The notes below the pieces were generated by a model, which had not been told where the DNA came from, did not search any database, and worked only from the letters and a program-made list of their open reading frames with translations. This document shows, one piece after another, positions 1 through 10,844 of a DNA stretch of 64,000 bases (position 1 is the stretch's first letter; each line of letters opens with the position of its first letter). The stretch spans positions 14,916,220 through 14,980,219 of the forward strand of contig OY978530.1 in the NCBI GenBank assembly GCA_963854835.1. Direction: 5' to 3'. Origin of the DNA: Megamerina dolium. Lineage: Eukaryota; Arthropoda; Insecta; Diptera; Megamerinidae. The position numbers and the translations under genes are program-made.

Positions 1-54
1 TATATATATATATATATATATATATATACGTATATATATATATATATATATATA
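1..54. repeat. (TA)n microsatellite
   Basis: Almost pure TA dinucleotide repeat at the left edge with one CG interruption. It continues outside the window. It is one of five such arrays here; the others flank transposons. Confidence 0.95.
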
Positions 55-59
55 GGATT

Positions 60-2118
60 TAAAAGAACTTACACGTTAAGTTCTTTAAAACCTTGGGATA
101 CCGTTTCATAACTGGAGGCGACTACAACGCAAAGAATACACTTTGGATATCTCGACTAACAACAACAAAGGGACGTGAATTATACAGCGCCACGAGAGAT
201 ATGAACCTTAACGTTTTCTCTACGGGAGAACCGACATAGTGACTTTCGGACCCAAATAAGATACCAGATTTCGTCGATTTTTGTGTAGCCAAGTTCTTTC
301 CACTGTACAGAGAAGCTGTAAATCTAGTCTAGATCTTTCTTCAGATCATTTGCCTGTGATCATTATCATAAATAAAAAGCTTCAAAATATCATTAAAAAC
401 TGCCAACTCTGCAACAGTCGCACAAATTGGACACTTTTTAAAACCATTTTGTCGTCGACCCTCTGAACGAAACTGCCACTTAAATGCGAGGAAGATGGAA
501 TTGAAGCAACTGAATATTTAAATAAATGCATACATGACGCAGCCTGGGAATCCACCCCAGCTCCGAAACCTTACAAACCAAGACACATATATCAGAATAA
601 GCATATAAGAAATATGGTTAAAAAAAGCGTAAAGCAAGAAAAATATGGCATCGTACTACGTCTCCTGATGGATCAGCTGACTAAGAAATAAAAAATCGAA
701 TTTAGCAGCAAAAAGAACAAGAAATGCAACACTTCTTGCAAGGCTTGGAACCAACTCATCTCTCTAATTACTCCTTGTGGAAAAATCAAAGCTCTTTACT
801 AATGACCTAAAAAATGTTTTCTCTACACACATCATGGCAGGTGATCCTTTTACAGAAACTAACGTCACTTCCTTTTTAGAGGAACCGTATCAAATGAAGT
901 TACCTATAAAAAAAAGGATACTAAAGGTGAAATAGCCACCACAATCAGTAGATTAAAAGACCAAAAAGCACCGGGGTATGACCGCATCACTTTTGAAATA
1001 CTGAAAAAACTTCTTGATGAGGCTTTGAACTTTATAACTCACCTGTTCAACGCTTGTTTAATGAAAAATATCTTCCCGGTCCAGTGGAAGGTTGCTTGGA
1101 TCAAGATGGTTCTCAAACCAGGTAAACTAAACGAAGAAGTAAAGTCTTACCTATCAGTATCCTCCCAATTATGTCGAAAGTATTTGAATTTGAAATGACT
1201 ATTCTACTTGAGTTACAACAATGAAATGTCCCACTTTCACTCAATCCAAGCCGGAGTTCCACAAGGCAGTGTGTTTGGTCCAATTCTTTACCTGCTTTTA
1301 ACTTCCGATTTACCTACAACTGATGATGTTCTCACTGGAACTGGAATGACACTGCTATTATCACGACTGGAACGATTCCCATAGTAGTATCATTCAAGCT
1401 CCAAATCGGTCTCGATCGAATTTCTACTTGGTTAAAGAATTGGCGACTGAAAGTTAACGAGACGATATCAACCCACATAACATTTACTACGAGGAGAGAT
1501 ACATGTTCCAAATCAAATTGAACAATATTTCAGTTCCCCAATCTGAAACTGCTAAGTACTTGGGCATTCACCTGGACAAACGATTAACGTGGAGAGCACA
1601 ATTTTTTGCTAAAAGGAAAGCTCTTGGTATACAATTTCGCAACATGTATTGGCTGTTGAATCGTCAATCTCCCCTCCCCATGAAAAACAAAATATTCCTA
1701 TATAAAGCAATGGTCAAACCGGTCTGGACTTACGGTATTCAACTGTAGGGAACAGCATCCAACTCCAACATATAAATCCTCCTAAGACTTCAGTTCAAAA
1801 TTTATAAAGACGTGAAAATCCCCCTAATGGAGGACGAAATCAATGAGAAAATTACAAAATATCGAGAACGACAACAATCACACCAAATGAGCTTGCCGCT
1901 AATCTGATGACATTATCGCGAATCTGTTCGACGAAAACACCGCTACAGCTTGAGTCATAGTTCCCACAACATTAAAATAATTTAGTAGAGAAGGTATGTT
2001 CCACAGGAACATACCTTCCACATGTTATCTCCCATAGCTTGCCTTAGTTTAAGTCAAACTTTTGTAAAATGTCGATTATTGTATTTAGACAGCACACAAA
2101 TTTATTAAATAAAAAAAA
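60..2118 (+). mobile_element. Decayed Jockey-clade LINE, 5'-truncated
   Basis: Non-LTR retrotransposon, plus strand, heavily frameshifted. Read across frames it shows the late endonuclease domain (GDYNAKNTLWGS-like near 110-160, SSDHLPV near 340), the linker, then reverse transcriptase with the motif QAGVPQGSV at about 1245-1275, and the Jockey-type C-terminal region. A 3' UTR of about 130 bases ends at AATAAA and an A-run near 2107-2118. The 5' end lies directly against the (TA)n array. It resembles the split LINE at 31975-40440 more than the younger Jockey copies at 33-37 kb. Confidence 0.75.
1503..1748 (+). pseudogene. Reverse transcriptase C-terminal fragment (Jockey LINE)
   Basis: Longest open piece of the LINE ORF2 in this copy, 81 codons. 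It contains the family signature KYLGIHLDKRLTW followed by a conserved Lys/Trp-rich helix and KPVWTYGIQL, the region just after the palm/thumb of Jockey reverse transcriptase. The frame stops at a TAG where relatives read Trp-Gly (TYGIQLWG). Upstream reverse transcriptase motifs lie in other frames, so no functional enzyme is made. Confidence 0.75.
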
Positions 2119-2877
2119 ATATCGCGCTTTCCAAGTGTTATAGGCATTATTGATTGCACGCTCGTTCGCATCATATGCCCAGCGAGAAATGTAGGAATCG
2201 TCATGGCGGGTTATTTCCGAAATATAAATTATATTATTCCTTAAATGTGCAAGCGCGTATTTTTATATTAAATTTAACATATTCACACAATAACACATGA
2301 GATTGTTTGCAATCTCATGTGTTATTGTGACTTTGATCGAAACTACACTTGATGCAATACGAAATGCTACCGGTCTATGAATTTGAGCAATTAACACATT
2401 ATTGGACTCATTTACATTTGCATTTTTAAAATACACTCAAAATCTGCATAGATAGCAAATGAACTTGATTAGACTTGACAGAGATAAATTTTAACTTTTT
2501 CACTAATAAGCATATTCGTAACTACTTTGCTGCACTATATTCGATGTCTGCCCATAATTTCATAAATTCTACATTCTTCATAAAGTAATAGTATGGCCAT
2601 TCAGAGTTACTTGCGATTGTACTAGTATGTAATAAGAATTAATTTATAAAATATTTGAGGTATACTTGATAGCTTATATGTCTTGGTTTTACCTTGAAAT
2701 ATGCTTAATCCAAAGATAGTGAAAATTATCTCCTTGTTGAATAAATAAGAGGTTTATACTGTGATAAGGTCCGACAATGGCGAAGCTATTATACAATACA
2801 ACGCTAATTTTATTTTTTTTTTTTTTCAAATAATGCAACTTGATCGATCGGAATAGGAAACATTATTCCATCGAAAT
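2119..2877. other. Non-coding AT-rich interval
   Basis: No supported reading frame or recognised repeat apart from the perfect hairpin listed separately. Short frames here are not protein-like. Confidence 0.5.
2286..2329. repeat. Perfect 20-bp hairpin
   Basis: Two exactly complementary 20-base arms (2286-2305 and 2310-2329) separated by a 4-base TTTG loop. The arm reads CACAATAACACATGAGATTG. It is not followed by a terminator-like T-run and no gene is nearby; a fold-back mutation or the core of a small palindromic element are possible origins. Confidence 0.85.
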
Positions 2878-3067
2878 TTAATGTTTTGCCACTACAGTAC
2901 TTAGGTTATCCTCAATATTTACATTGAATGTTGTACATCTATGATTATTTTTTGCAGCTGAGAATGCAGATATTATTGTCCATTTAAAGCAATATTCGTA
3001 ATAGTTCTGAACATTTATAAAAATTAATTTCTGTGGTAATTTTATACTCGTATATGAAGATCCTCTC

Positions 3068-3341
3068 AAATTTTATATTGAAAAGATTTTCTTTCGAACG
3101 GTACCCACTTGTCGGCAAGCAATTGGTAATTCTTCCGGCAATAACAATTTGCCATGGAAAAGCTTCTAAAAGAACTCTATGACAAAGCTCAGAAAAAGTG
3201 ACGTCTTAAAAAGTTCTGCAGTTCAAAACCAGCTAAAATAAGTAGGTCCATTCTAATACTGCCCTAAATTTAAAACGCACAACAGTAATGGAAGAGAAGT
3301 TCGACCAAAGAGGAGTCACATATTTATTCTTTTTTTTATAT
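3068..3341 (+). mobile_element. tRNA-derived SINE, 5'-truncated copy
   Basis: About 270 bases matching the body of the complete SINE at 28823-29182: the CTTTCGAACGGTACCCAC block, CGGCAAGCAATTGG, GACAAAGCTCAG and the ACGCACAACAGTAATGGA block, ending in a TATTTATTCTTTTTTTT tail. The tRNA-like head with A and B boxes is absent, as expected for 5' truncation during target-primed reverse transcription. Confidence 0.8.
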
Positions 3342-3879
3342 TATTTCTCGTAACATATAGTTGTAAACTAAGTAGTTAAATTACATCGTCCGACACATTT
3401 TTGCACAAATAAGCGCGATCTTTATATTCTGAAAGTAGAGCTAAAAAATATACCCGTTTTTAATTAATTAATTAATATATTTAATTAATATTGATGATAA
3501 TTTTTAATTTTAATTTTTGTAATAACAATAAAAATTTCTTATGAGTCAAAATCGCAAATACTCGAATAAAAAATTGCCTTCTGGATCCAAATAAAATATT
3601 ATAAAATAAAATTTGTAAAAGGGTTATGTAACAACAATATTTGGTTCAATGAAATAGAACTAATTTTCCGGCATATTGGAAATATCATAACCATTGGTAA
3701 TTAATCTGTATAAAATATATTCCACCCGTAAAACTAAGCAGTGACAATCATAATTACCGTCATTTAAACAAACTAGCAGCTGTGGAATGATCGTAATATT
3801 ACAATCGAAGTGCTGAAATTCACTTTTTATACAAAAGTGTTACAGATAAATAAAACAAAAACTGTATTATTAAATAAAG

Positions 3880-3978
3880 ATGAATTGCTTCATCGTAATC
3901 ATTTGTGTTATGTTTGCAATTTATTTGTGCCTGAACCTATTTTCGAAACTTAACAAAAAGTGTAATCACCGGTTTTGA
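3880..3978 (+). CDS. Small hydrophobic ORF, 32 codons, unrecognised
   Basis: ATG-initiated frame with a strongly hydrophobic segment (IVIICVMFAIYLCLNLF) followed by a basic tail, so it resembles a signal anchor or a signal-peptide exon. An AATAAA lies just upstream, which argues against it being a coding start. No homologue recognised. It could be chance in AT-rich DNA. Confidence 0.15.
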   Translation: MNCFIVIICVMFAIYLCLNLFSKLNKKCNHRF

Positions 3979-3991
3979 AAGCTTTTTTGTT

Positions 3992-4171
3992 ATGGCGTTT
4001 ATTTCGAATTTGTGGCACGCTCCAGATGTAGTTTGTAAGTATTATTATCGAGGCTTAATGGAATGGAAAAAAGATTCGACGCAGCATTATATTAAATATG
4101 TCCAACCGAATATTTACGTCCGACGAACTGAACATTCTCCCTACGTTTGTTATTTTTTATCATCATATTAG
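3992..4171 (+). CDS. Small ORF, 59 codons, unrecognised
   Basis: ATG frame to TAG. The composition is rich in Trp, Tyr, Arg and Lys, and looks more protein-like than the AT-rich surroundings would give by chance. It lies in a different frame from the hydrophobic ORF ending 14 bases upstream, so a frameshifted or spliced single gene is conceivable but unproven. Confidence 0.15.
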   Translation: MAFISNLWHAPDVVCKYYYRGLMEWKKDSTQHYIKYVQPNIYVRRTEHSPYVCYFLSSY

Positions 4172-4899
4172 AATACTCACTTTTGGAATTTGCAATTTGT
4201 ATTTAAGGCAAGGGTACTTTCCGAATAACATCCGAAAGCTTCTTTAGAAGACTTGCAAATGTATGATAAATTAAACATGGAAACTATTAGATCAAGAGAA
4301 CCATCGCCGTGTGAATTCCTGTCGTTACGTTTCAGCGAACTGGTTCTTAGTTGAAACAATCGAATTTGGTTGCTGAGGTCAAAATAACGTTAGCTTGAAA
4401 ACACGCTTAAACTGAGCTATTCAACAAACATTTTGGAATAAATACCCATCAATTCAAATATACTGAATTACAAAAAATTGAATAAAACACTATATGCAAT
4501 TAATTACCATTAGTATGAGTAAGAAAAGATGCAAACAATTGGTTAAGCAACCTAAGAACATTTAAAATTTATATTCGTTAAAAAAAGTATTACAAGCTTC
4601 AGTTGTCATGGCAACAGTAGCTATTTATAAAAATCACCAATATTTATGTAAATTTCTAAGGGATACATCAGCGCACAGGTGGGTATTGTTATTGCAAATA
4701 CTAACAGCAAAAACCTGAGATCCGCGCCGTCTTCTCCGATGTAATTTTTTTCTCATATAAAAATTGGACCACCCTATTATAGACATGTGTGTAGTGTATT
4801 AAGGTATGAAAATGAGTGTAGTAAGGAGTATACAAATATTTAATGTTATTAGTGATGTAACTTGTTGATCGATCGATCGATTTGTATCGATAATATTTG

Positions 4900-5110
4900 A
4901 AGTTGATCTTTTAATTAAACATCCTCCGACCGTTAAAAGATCGGTTGGTAGAAGGCATAGCTTCATCAAAGCTCGCTCGTATACACGGTTTGCAGTTTTA
5001 AGTACAACAGCACCAACTATATCACCCTTTTCATAAACCGCCACTTGAGTGGAGGATTGTTGTCATCTTTCATTAAGACGAATGCCATTACTGCGGATGT
5101 TGAAGAAGAG
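4900..5110 (-). pseudogene. Bel/Pao integrase C-terminal tail
   Basis: Minus-strand text in two frames gives the conserved Bel/Pao ending: VLMKDDNNPPLKW, then VVLKTANRVYERALMKLCLLP. In intact elements this stretch reads (V/I)ED..PPLKW.LGR(V/I)..(V)H.G.D...RVV..KT..G...R...KLC.LP. It is an isolated, frameshifted tail, so non-functional. Confidence 0.6.
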
Positions 5111-5599
5111 TTAAATACTCTAATCATCCAAAATTATTGTTTACAACACACACGCTACTATCTGTTGAGTTGACTTACATATATTGAGCTCAGAAATATT
5201 AGGCTGCACAATCGATGTAAAGTTGGCAGCGAATTAACAATTGCGGATGTTTGCAAACAAGCCTCTGAAGTTCCTCAAAATTTAAAGTTGATAAGCCTGC
5301 ATTACGATAAAAATGATATTTAGCTATTTTGATCGAAGCCAGGAGGTATTAGCCTTCATTTAGTGATCTTGATTGAGAAACAGCTTCTTTAGTTCTCACG
5401 CTTGGGTCCAATGTATGGGCATTTTCCGCCCATACAGTTTGAGGTTTTCTGCGCATGCATGCAAATTGTTTTAGAGCCGATAGAAACGTAGGCATCACTC
5501 TCCGTAGCTTGACAAATGAATTAGAAATTTCCAGTTTACAGAAAGATTCACCGTAGCTACAAATACAATTGCTAATTTGTGCTATTCTGGTAAGACATT

Positions 5600-5783
5600 T
5601 GGTAGGATTTGCGACTCCAATTGAATTAGCAGATAATCCGCAATCTGCTCTTTAGTATCTATAGTTTGTAAGGCGCGCAAATGAGTGTTTACGTTGTGTC
5701 GAAGCTTCGATACTGGATAAATTTCCACCCTTTCAAGCTGCAATATATCTCTTATATGAATCTGAAAATTTAAGCGTTTATTA
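5600..5783 (-). pseudogene. Bel/Pao gag middle fragment
   Basis: Minus-strand reading gives LQLERVEIYPVSKLRHNVN followed by HLRALQTIDTKEQIADYLL, recognisable as the DUF1759-type gag region of Bel/Pao elements. The frame meets a stop soon after. It abuts the TA target duplication of the mariner at 5782-5783. Confidence 0.6.
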
Positions 5784-6822
5784 TTGGGTTGATTAGTATG
5801 AAATGGTACGATGGAAAATGGTTATCCAATCGATTTTTTATATATCCCTCTGTTCGATGTCGATGAACTGCTGGAAGACACTTTTGACAGCCTCTTCCGA
5901 ATTCAATTTTTTTTCCACCAGGAAGTTGTGAAAATTCCGAAAGAAGTGATAGTCGGTGGGTGCAAGATCGGGTGAATATGGTGGGTGACGGATAGTTTCC
6001 AAATCGTAATAATTCGTGCAGTGTGTGGTCACGCGTTATCATGCAAGAATGTTGGGGTTGATCGGTTGACCAATCTCGGATGTTTAATCTCAAGATTCTG
6101 CATCATTTCGTCTTAATCGATTCGGCCGGTTCATGAAGCTGTGGTGGATTACCCCGCCTTTAGACCACCAAACAACCACCACCAGTTTCTCCTGGTGGAC
6201 GTTTCGTTTCGGGCAGTGTTTCGGTGCTTCATCTCGATCCAACCACTGCGATGAACCCTTGCGATTGTCCATTTCTCAACACGCGTAGCAATTCCATTCA
6301 AAAATGATTCGCTCAATTCGTGTGGTACACACTTATCCAAATTTTTCACTTTGTCGATTTGAGCCAAATGGGTTAGTATTGTTGCTTGGACACCTCAAAG
6401 ATTAACTAAACATCGTGTGCATTTTGGGCTAGATTCGATATGATTGTGGCTTTCAGCACGTCGTTGTCCACCTTCGTCTCAGGTCGTCCACGATCTAAGT
6501 CGCCAGAACGGAACCTCACAAACCAACGGGATACTGTCTGCTTTAGAGTTACTTTGGTGCCAAACACAGCGTTTCCACTGCTTTGATTCCTCGGTGGAAC
6601 TCGTACTTTACGAATTTCGCTATTTTGCATTGTTACACTGAAATCAAAATTTAAAAAAATATGTTTTCAATATTTTTATCAAAGTTAAATTGACTTACAA
6701 AGAAGATAATTGTACCTTTTAAACAAAAAAAAAAATGGCGTTCAAATAATTATTCGAAATGAAATTATGTAGCGTTAGAGTTGAGATTTTTACAATCGTA
6801 CAATTCGTACTAGACCACCCAA
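5784..6822 (-). mobile_element. mariner element (DD34D, irritans-like), defective
   Basis: 1039-bp DNA transposon flanked by TA target duplications (5782-5783 and 6823-6824). Imperfect terminal inverted repeats begin TTGGGTTGATTAGTATGAAA at the left and TTGGGTGGTCTAGTACGAAT at the right (on the minus strand). The transposase reads on the minus strand but is spread over three frames. Confidence 0.85.
5838..6630 (-). pseudogene. mariner transposase, frameshifted
   Basis: Pieces in order along the minus strand: an N-terminal helix-turn-helix part (VSRWFVRFRSGDLD, GRPETKVDN) at 6630-6406; the linker with CVPHELSES and the first catalytic region (EKWTIARVHRSGW) at 6367-6149; VVVVWWSKGGVIHHSFMN at about 6190-6110; and the C-terminal part HPPYSPDLAPTDYHFF with the third catalytic Asp at 6032-5838. 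The middle region holding the second Asp is missing or shifted. At least three frame breaks; no active enzyme. Confidence 0.85.
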
Positions 6823-6884
6823 TATATATATATAATTATATTTCTCTGATATTTCTAACAAGCATATTGTATCCTATGCAGCGT

Positions 6885-7310
6885 CATATAGGCTGGAGTG
6901 AAGAAGCTGAAATTTCTCAATCCTTGTTAAATTAACGTCTTGATGCACCATTCTATTTAATTGGCGCTGAATTTTGGAATAATCAGAACTGGCAGCCTTT
7001 GTTTAGGTGGTGCGACGATAATTAATTATTGTTATTCCGAAGTTGTCCGCACGATCGAGCGATGGGAATCTGCTCCACGACAATAATAAAGTTTGCTTGG
7101 ATGTAAAAGTTCTAATATAGCGCCCTTGCGTAGTGAGGTTCGTCCTCTTCATCCAACTGCGTTTTTCTTCTCTAGCCTTTCCCACTTGCTCTATTCGGAC
7201 TTTAATTGCCGTTTCGGCGAGCTTCCAGACTGCTTCATTGCTAACTGCTTCGTTGTTATCTGTTGAATGAAGGAATCTTGCTGTTTTTTCTGGATTTTGG
7301 ATGGCGCCAT
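6885..7310 (-). pseudogene. Bel/Pao gag N-terminal fragment
   Basis: Begins at an ATG (7310-7308) in the sequence MAPSKIQKKQQDSF. Frameshifts near 7250 and 7080. It then gives QRLPVLIIPKFSAN, matching the LP.I.IPKF.GN..EW motif at the start of the Bel/Pao gag core, followed by VHQDVNLTRIEKF. Its C-terminal continuation lies beyond the inserted mariner. Confidence 0.5.
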
Positions 7311-7700
7311 GGTGCTGTGACAAAACAGAAACTTAATTTGTTTATTAACAACCAAAATCCGTGATTCCATAGGGGTTACCAATGAATTCTTGGACGATAA
7401 GCTTTTGTATTGACCACTAGCAATGGAAATTCCAAAACAACAAGAAGAACAAAAATCCCACGCCTTGTTTGCTTTGAATCCGGAGTTGGAATAAAGATGA
7501 TTTCAATTTATTACTTCTACTCGATCGTAACTATAATTAAACATGTAAGTTACATCTCTACATTTACGGCTTTGCTGACAGTGCAAATAAAGTCATCTGA
7601 TTTATCGAAACCAATAGATGTACATAGTTATGTATGTACATTAGATGCCTTATTTGCAGCAGAATATAAAAATAGGACACTAAAAAGCAAACAAAATTGA

Positions 7701-8100
7701 AACTACTCCAAAAACCGCGATTTAAAAGAATGTTTCACGATAGGTTTAGGTTCGTATATGAAAAACATCCACCTTGTCGCCGTATGTAAAATTAACGGCT
7801 TAAGCGAATGGCATACTCAGTTTTTCGATACAATTAACCCGAAAGTTAGGAACATGGTCTAAAGTGAATATTTGGTACTTATTTTTACAAATTTTCATAT
7901 TTATTCGTAAGAATTATCCAGTTAATAATAATTTTTCCAAAATTACAATACCTAGAATTGTAGGTAACTTAATGTAGTGTTCAGTAAAGCAAACAGATTT
8001 CAAATCGAATTATATTTGAATTAGTAAATTAAGTTTAGGTGAAGCCACGTTAAATACACTCTGGTCTGACATACTTTAACGTTTGTTGAAATTTTTAACA
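7701..8100. other. Unassigned interval
   Basis: No recognised protein, repeat or RNA; AT-rich with scattered stops in all frames. Confidence 0.4.
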
Positions 8101-8110
8101 ATGTCGTTTT

Positions 8111-8590
8111 TTGATGCGGTGGTTTTTTCGTAACCATTATGATGAAAAGAAACTGAAAGATCACACTGTTGGAGTCGATAGGCGAAATACGATCGTAAAT
8201 AGGACAGCAGTCGTAGTAACATATGAATCAAGATTCAAATCTCCCGCTATCCCAAAGATAGGGGATAGTCGTGGACACACGGTCGCGTATCTCTGTTATG
8301 ATACACTTGAAGAATGGTATTTTACAAGCAAAGTACAAGCGATACGTTTCAATACCACAAGTGTAAACACTGGATTACGAAACGATAACGTTAATAAGGG
8401 AAGCTGGACAAACGAATTCTGTTTTACGCATGCCATGGGCAAGAACCGTGCTTGCGACAGTCATACTTAAAATATCGATTTGAGCTTGATGAATGTTCTG
8501 GAGTTAAATATTGATGCTTTTGATACATCAAACACAAACAAATTTGTTGAGGCATTATTTGTAGATGCAACGAGCATTAAAGATTACAAA
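8111..8590 (+). pseudogene. Fragment of a transposase-like repeat protein
   Basis: Open for 119 codons. The stretch SPAIPKIGDSRGHTVAYLCY, then TLEEWYFTSKVQAIRFNTTS with SVNTGLRN after it, resembles an insect and cnidarian repeat-encoded protein family with the pattern (F/C)DTT.SNTG, usually followed by a His-rich LACRHH motif; the degraded ACDSHT just before the stop may be that motif. The family name is uncertain and I do not assign a function. No terminal repeats were found. Confidence 0.35.
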
Positions 8591-8599
8591 TTTGGAAAT

Positions 8600-8984
8600 T
8601 GAACCCAGTCGCTGAATAAACGACGAAAATTATGTTCGTGTTCAAGCAAAACTCTCTCTCGGAGCTACACAGGGATATATAAACAACCAACACTACACTA
8701 CTCTTTTCATATTTGCATTTGTACGCCAACATGCATATTTTAAATGGAATTGTTTTCTCCATTAGTCTTATTACTTTCCAATAGTTTTTGACATAAAATA
8801 ATGCTCCTCTTAATCCTTTTGTATTTGAAGTGCAACTAATGTTATTATAATACAATATTTAGGCTGAATTTCATTTTCTTCAACGTCAACGGTAACATGG
8901 GTGTCTAATAACCTCACAAAATCTGATTTATAAATTTCTGTTAACATTTCTTATTCATAAACATTTTTTAGCAAACCTTGGATG
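8600..8984. other. Unassigned AT-rich interval
   Basis: No feature supported between the transposase-like remnant and the 3' end of the LOA LINE. Confidence 0.4.
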
Positions 8985-10092
8985 TTAGTATATATATTCT
9001 TTATTGATGTTGATTGTTAGGTTAAATTATGCGGGCACCCCACAAAGGGGGGCGCACTTTCGCCAAAAATTGGACCATTGTGTTACCATGCATCACTGAT
9101 GCTTACTATCCTGTTCCATCTGTTAAGAGGAACCATTGGGATTTCCTAATGAATAGAGCAATGTCCCTGACATCCATGGGTGCTAGCTCAGTGGTATCTG
9201 TAAAAAAGGCACTCCCCAGTAGGGTGTGCCTTCTGCGTGCCAAAGCGGGGCATCTACAGAGGAAGTGGTAAACAGTTTCCTACTCTTCTTCCTAAACCAA
9301 TCCTTGTAGCATACCCACCCACAAGCCAGTGGCCCTTGAGTACGGCAACTACATTACCGATAGTTTTCCTACTTATTGACAACAGTGAACGAATTCTTCT
9401 ATTGTCAAGAGTTGGACAGATTTTCCTAGTAGTAACACAAGAGCTCTCATCCCGCCATCTTCTGTTGGTTATGGTGAGGTAATGTTGAGTGACAAGAAGC
9501 TTGCACGTTGCAAGTGGAATTCCTGCTTGATAAAATGGATAGATCTCTGGCAACCTAGTGCCCGATCTCGCCAATTCATCTGCCTCACAGTTCCCTGGAA
9601 TATCCCTATGCCCCGGTACCCATACAATGTGTACATTGTAGTGCTCCACTAGCTCGTTAAGAGCTAAGCGACACTTAAGGGCAAGTGCCGATTTGGCGAA
9701 CGTTCCTACGAGAGATTTAATGGCGGCTTGACTGTCAGTGTAGATATAAACATCTTTGAAAAATATTGTATTACATCGAAGCCACATTGCCACTCCTTTA
9801 CAGCCATAATCTCAGCTTGAAAAACACTGCAAAAGTCGGGTAATCGGAACTTAAGCTTAACGCGTAAGGAATCAGAAAAGACGCCATCTCCTACTCTTCC
9901 CTTCGATTTGGAGCCATCTGTGTACAATTGTAACGATTGAACTCCAGATTCGTTGACAATACCTTTACTCCATTCTTTCCTTGAGGCTATATGGGTTTAG
10001 AATCTATTGTCAAACCATGGTATGGGGATGGTATAGTCGATGGCATTAGGAATTGTAGTGCACTCCCCAATGCACAGTGTTGGTTGTTAATA
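8985..10092 (-). mobile_element. LOA-type LINE, 3' fragment with RNase H
   Basis: 5'-truncated minus-strand copy of the same LINE family as 40840-63157. It starts in the linker before RNase H (10092) and runs through the C-terminus to a 3' end with AATAAAG near 8997 (minus strand). It provides the reference text that exposes the palindrome change in the other copy at 63009-63047. Confidence 0.75.
9254..9975 (-). pseudogene. LINE RNase H domain and C-terminus (LOA type)
   Basis: RNase H-fold domain in two frames. YTDGSKSKGR (first Asp of the active site) and FQAEIMAVKEW (Glu) lie at 9927-9780. YTDSQAAIKSL (Asp), VWVPGHRDIPGNCEADELAR (His and final Asp) lie at 9793-9560. All four metal ligands are present but the domain is cut by a frameshift near 9790. 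A Cys/Trp-containing tail follows. RNase H inside the LINE ORF2 is known from the I, LOA and R1 groups; DUF4780-type ORF1 in the sister copy points to LOA. Confidence 0.75.
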
Positions 10093-10500
10093 CCAAAATT
10101 CCTTTCTTTTTTATTCGAGTTTATTCTTATATCTGGACATAGTCTATCTTACGTTGTATGATTTTCATCTAAACAAAGATTTCATTTCTCATTTGCTCTA
10201 ACACAGTTTCTACATTTTTTATTCGTTCTTTATTACACTCACTTGTTTTGTGGTATTCAAAGGGCTTTAAGAAAACCTCATTATTCTTGCATTTAGAAGT
10301 TTTTTGGTTAAATCCTTTTCACTTTAATTTACATAAAACTAGCACACTATCGACATCGTTCCCATCTTCTACTCATCTCTTCTAATCCATTACTTTTGAA
10401 AAGAATACAAAATCTGTCTGAATTATAGCATTGTAGAATTGCTTATTGAACTAATTTAAAGTGCCTCATATCAATTACGCTTCTTTTTCTTTTTTTGTTA
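10093..10500 (-). other. Coding-like remnant, unclassified
   Basis: One minus-strand frame gives SKCKNNEVFLKPFEYHKTSE followed by a predicted coiled-coil-like stretch (ERIKNVETVLEQMRNEIF). This resembles LINE ORF1 proteins with a Cys-rich head and a coiled coil, but stops are frequent. A similar text occurs at 23031-23246. Function not assigned. Confidence 0.25.
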
Positions 10501-10509
10501 ATTTATTTA

Positions 10510-10511
<2 letters not shown>

Positions 10512-10600
<89 letters not shown>

Positions 10601-10614
10601 TATATACATATATA
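10512..10614. repeat. (TA)n array, left part
   Basis: About 100 bases of TA repeat with a few TACATA interruptions, ending in the TATA target duplication (10611-10614) of the errantivirus. The array resumes on the other side at 16626, so it was one array before insertion. Confidence 0.9.
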
Positions 10615-10844
10615 AGTGAGAAATAAAATTCAACCTTCTTAGTTGAGTGCTGAATTTATTCTGAGCTTAAAAGAGTACAATGTGAGCTTAAAGAATATGT
10701 GCATAAAATGCATTTCCAACAAAACTGCTGTCGCGGTTATGCTATTATTATTGTTGTTGTTAAGCTACACGCGCAGTGCAGTAGACATATCGTCAGCAAT
10801 TTTGGTGGGAACGTAACTTATGGAATGTTTAGTTCTACGTTACT
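10615..10844 (-). repeat. 3' LTR of the errantivirus
   Basis: 230 bases. On the element strand it starts AGTAACGTAGAACTAAAC and ends TTTCTCACT, with short inverted ends AGT...ACT. It differs from the 5' LTR only near its left end (AAATTC here, AAAGTC there). Confidence 0.92.

Larger units (their letters stand above)
3342..4780. other. Mostly unassigned interval with two small ORFs
   Basis: AT-rich DNA with no recognised transposon. Two short open frames are listed separately. A GATC-rich stretch near 4867-4882 is the only other notable local feature, just to the right. Confidence 0.4.
4800..7700 (-). mobile_element. Degraded Bel/Pao retrotransposon, interrupted by a mariner
   Basis: Minus-strand remnant. 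Gag starts at an ATG at 7310-7308 and continues to about 6885 (LPVLIIPKFSAN, then VHQDVNLTRIEKF-like text). It is interrupted by a mariner at 5784-6822 and resumes at about 5783-5600 with HLRALQTIDTKEQIADYLL, a typical Bel/Pao gag segment. The C-terminal integrase tail follows at 5100-4900 (DDNNPPLKW, then TANRVYERALMKLCLLP). Everything between (protease, reverse transcriptase, most of integrase) is missing. Upstream of gag the minus strand reads TGGTAACCCC, a degraded version of the Trp-tRNA primer site seen in the 45.8-60.5 kb element, and 7390-7700 could be the LTR. No matching left LTR was found. Confidence 0.6.

Noticed and set aside
4755..4780. GACCACCCTATTA as the partner of the mariner end GACCACCCAATAT at 6814
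   Set aside because: It is in the same orientation as the right end, outside the TA-flanked unit; the true left end (TTGGGTTGATTAGTATG) is at 5784.
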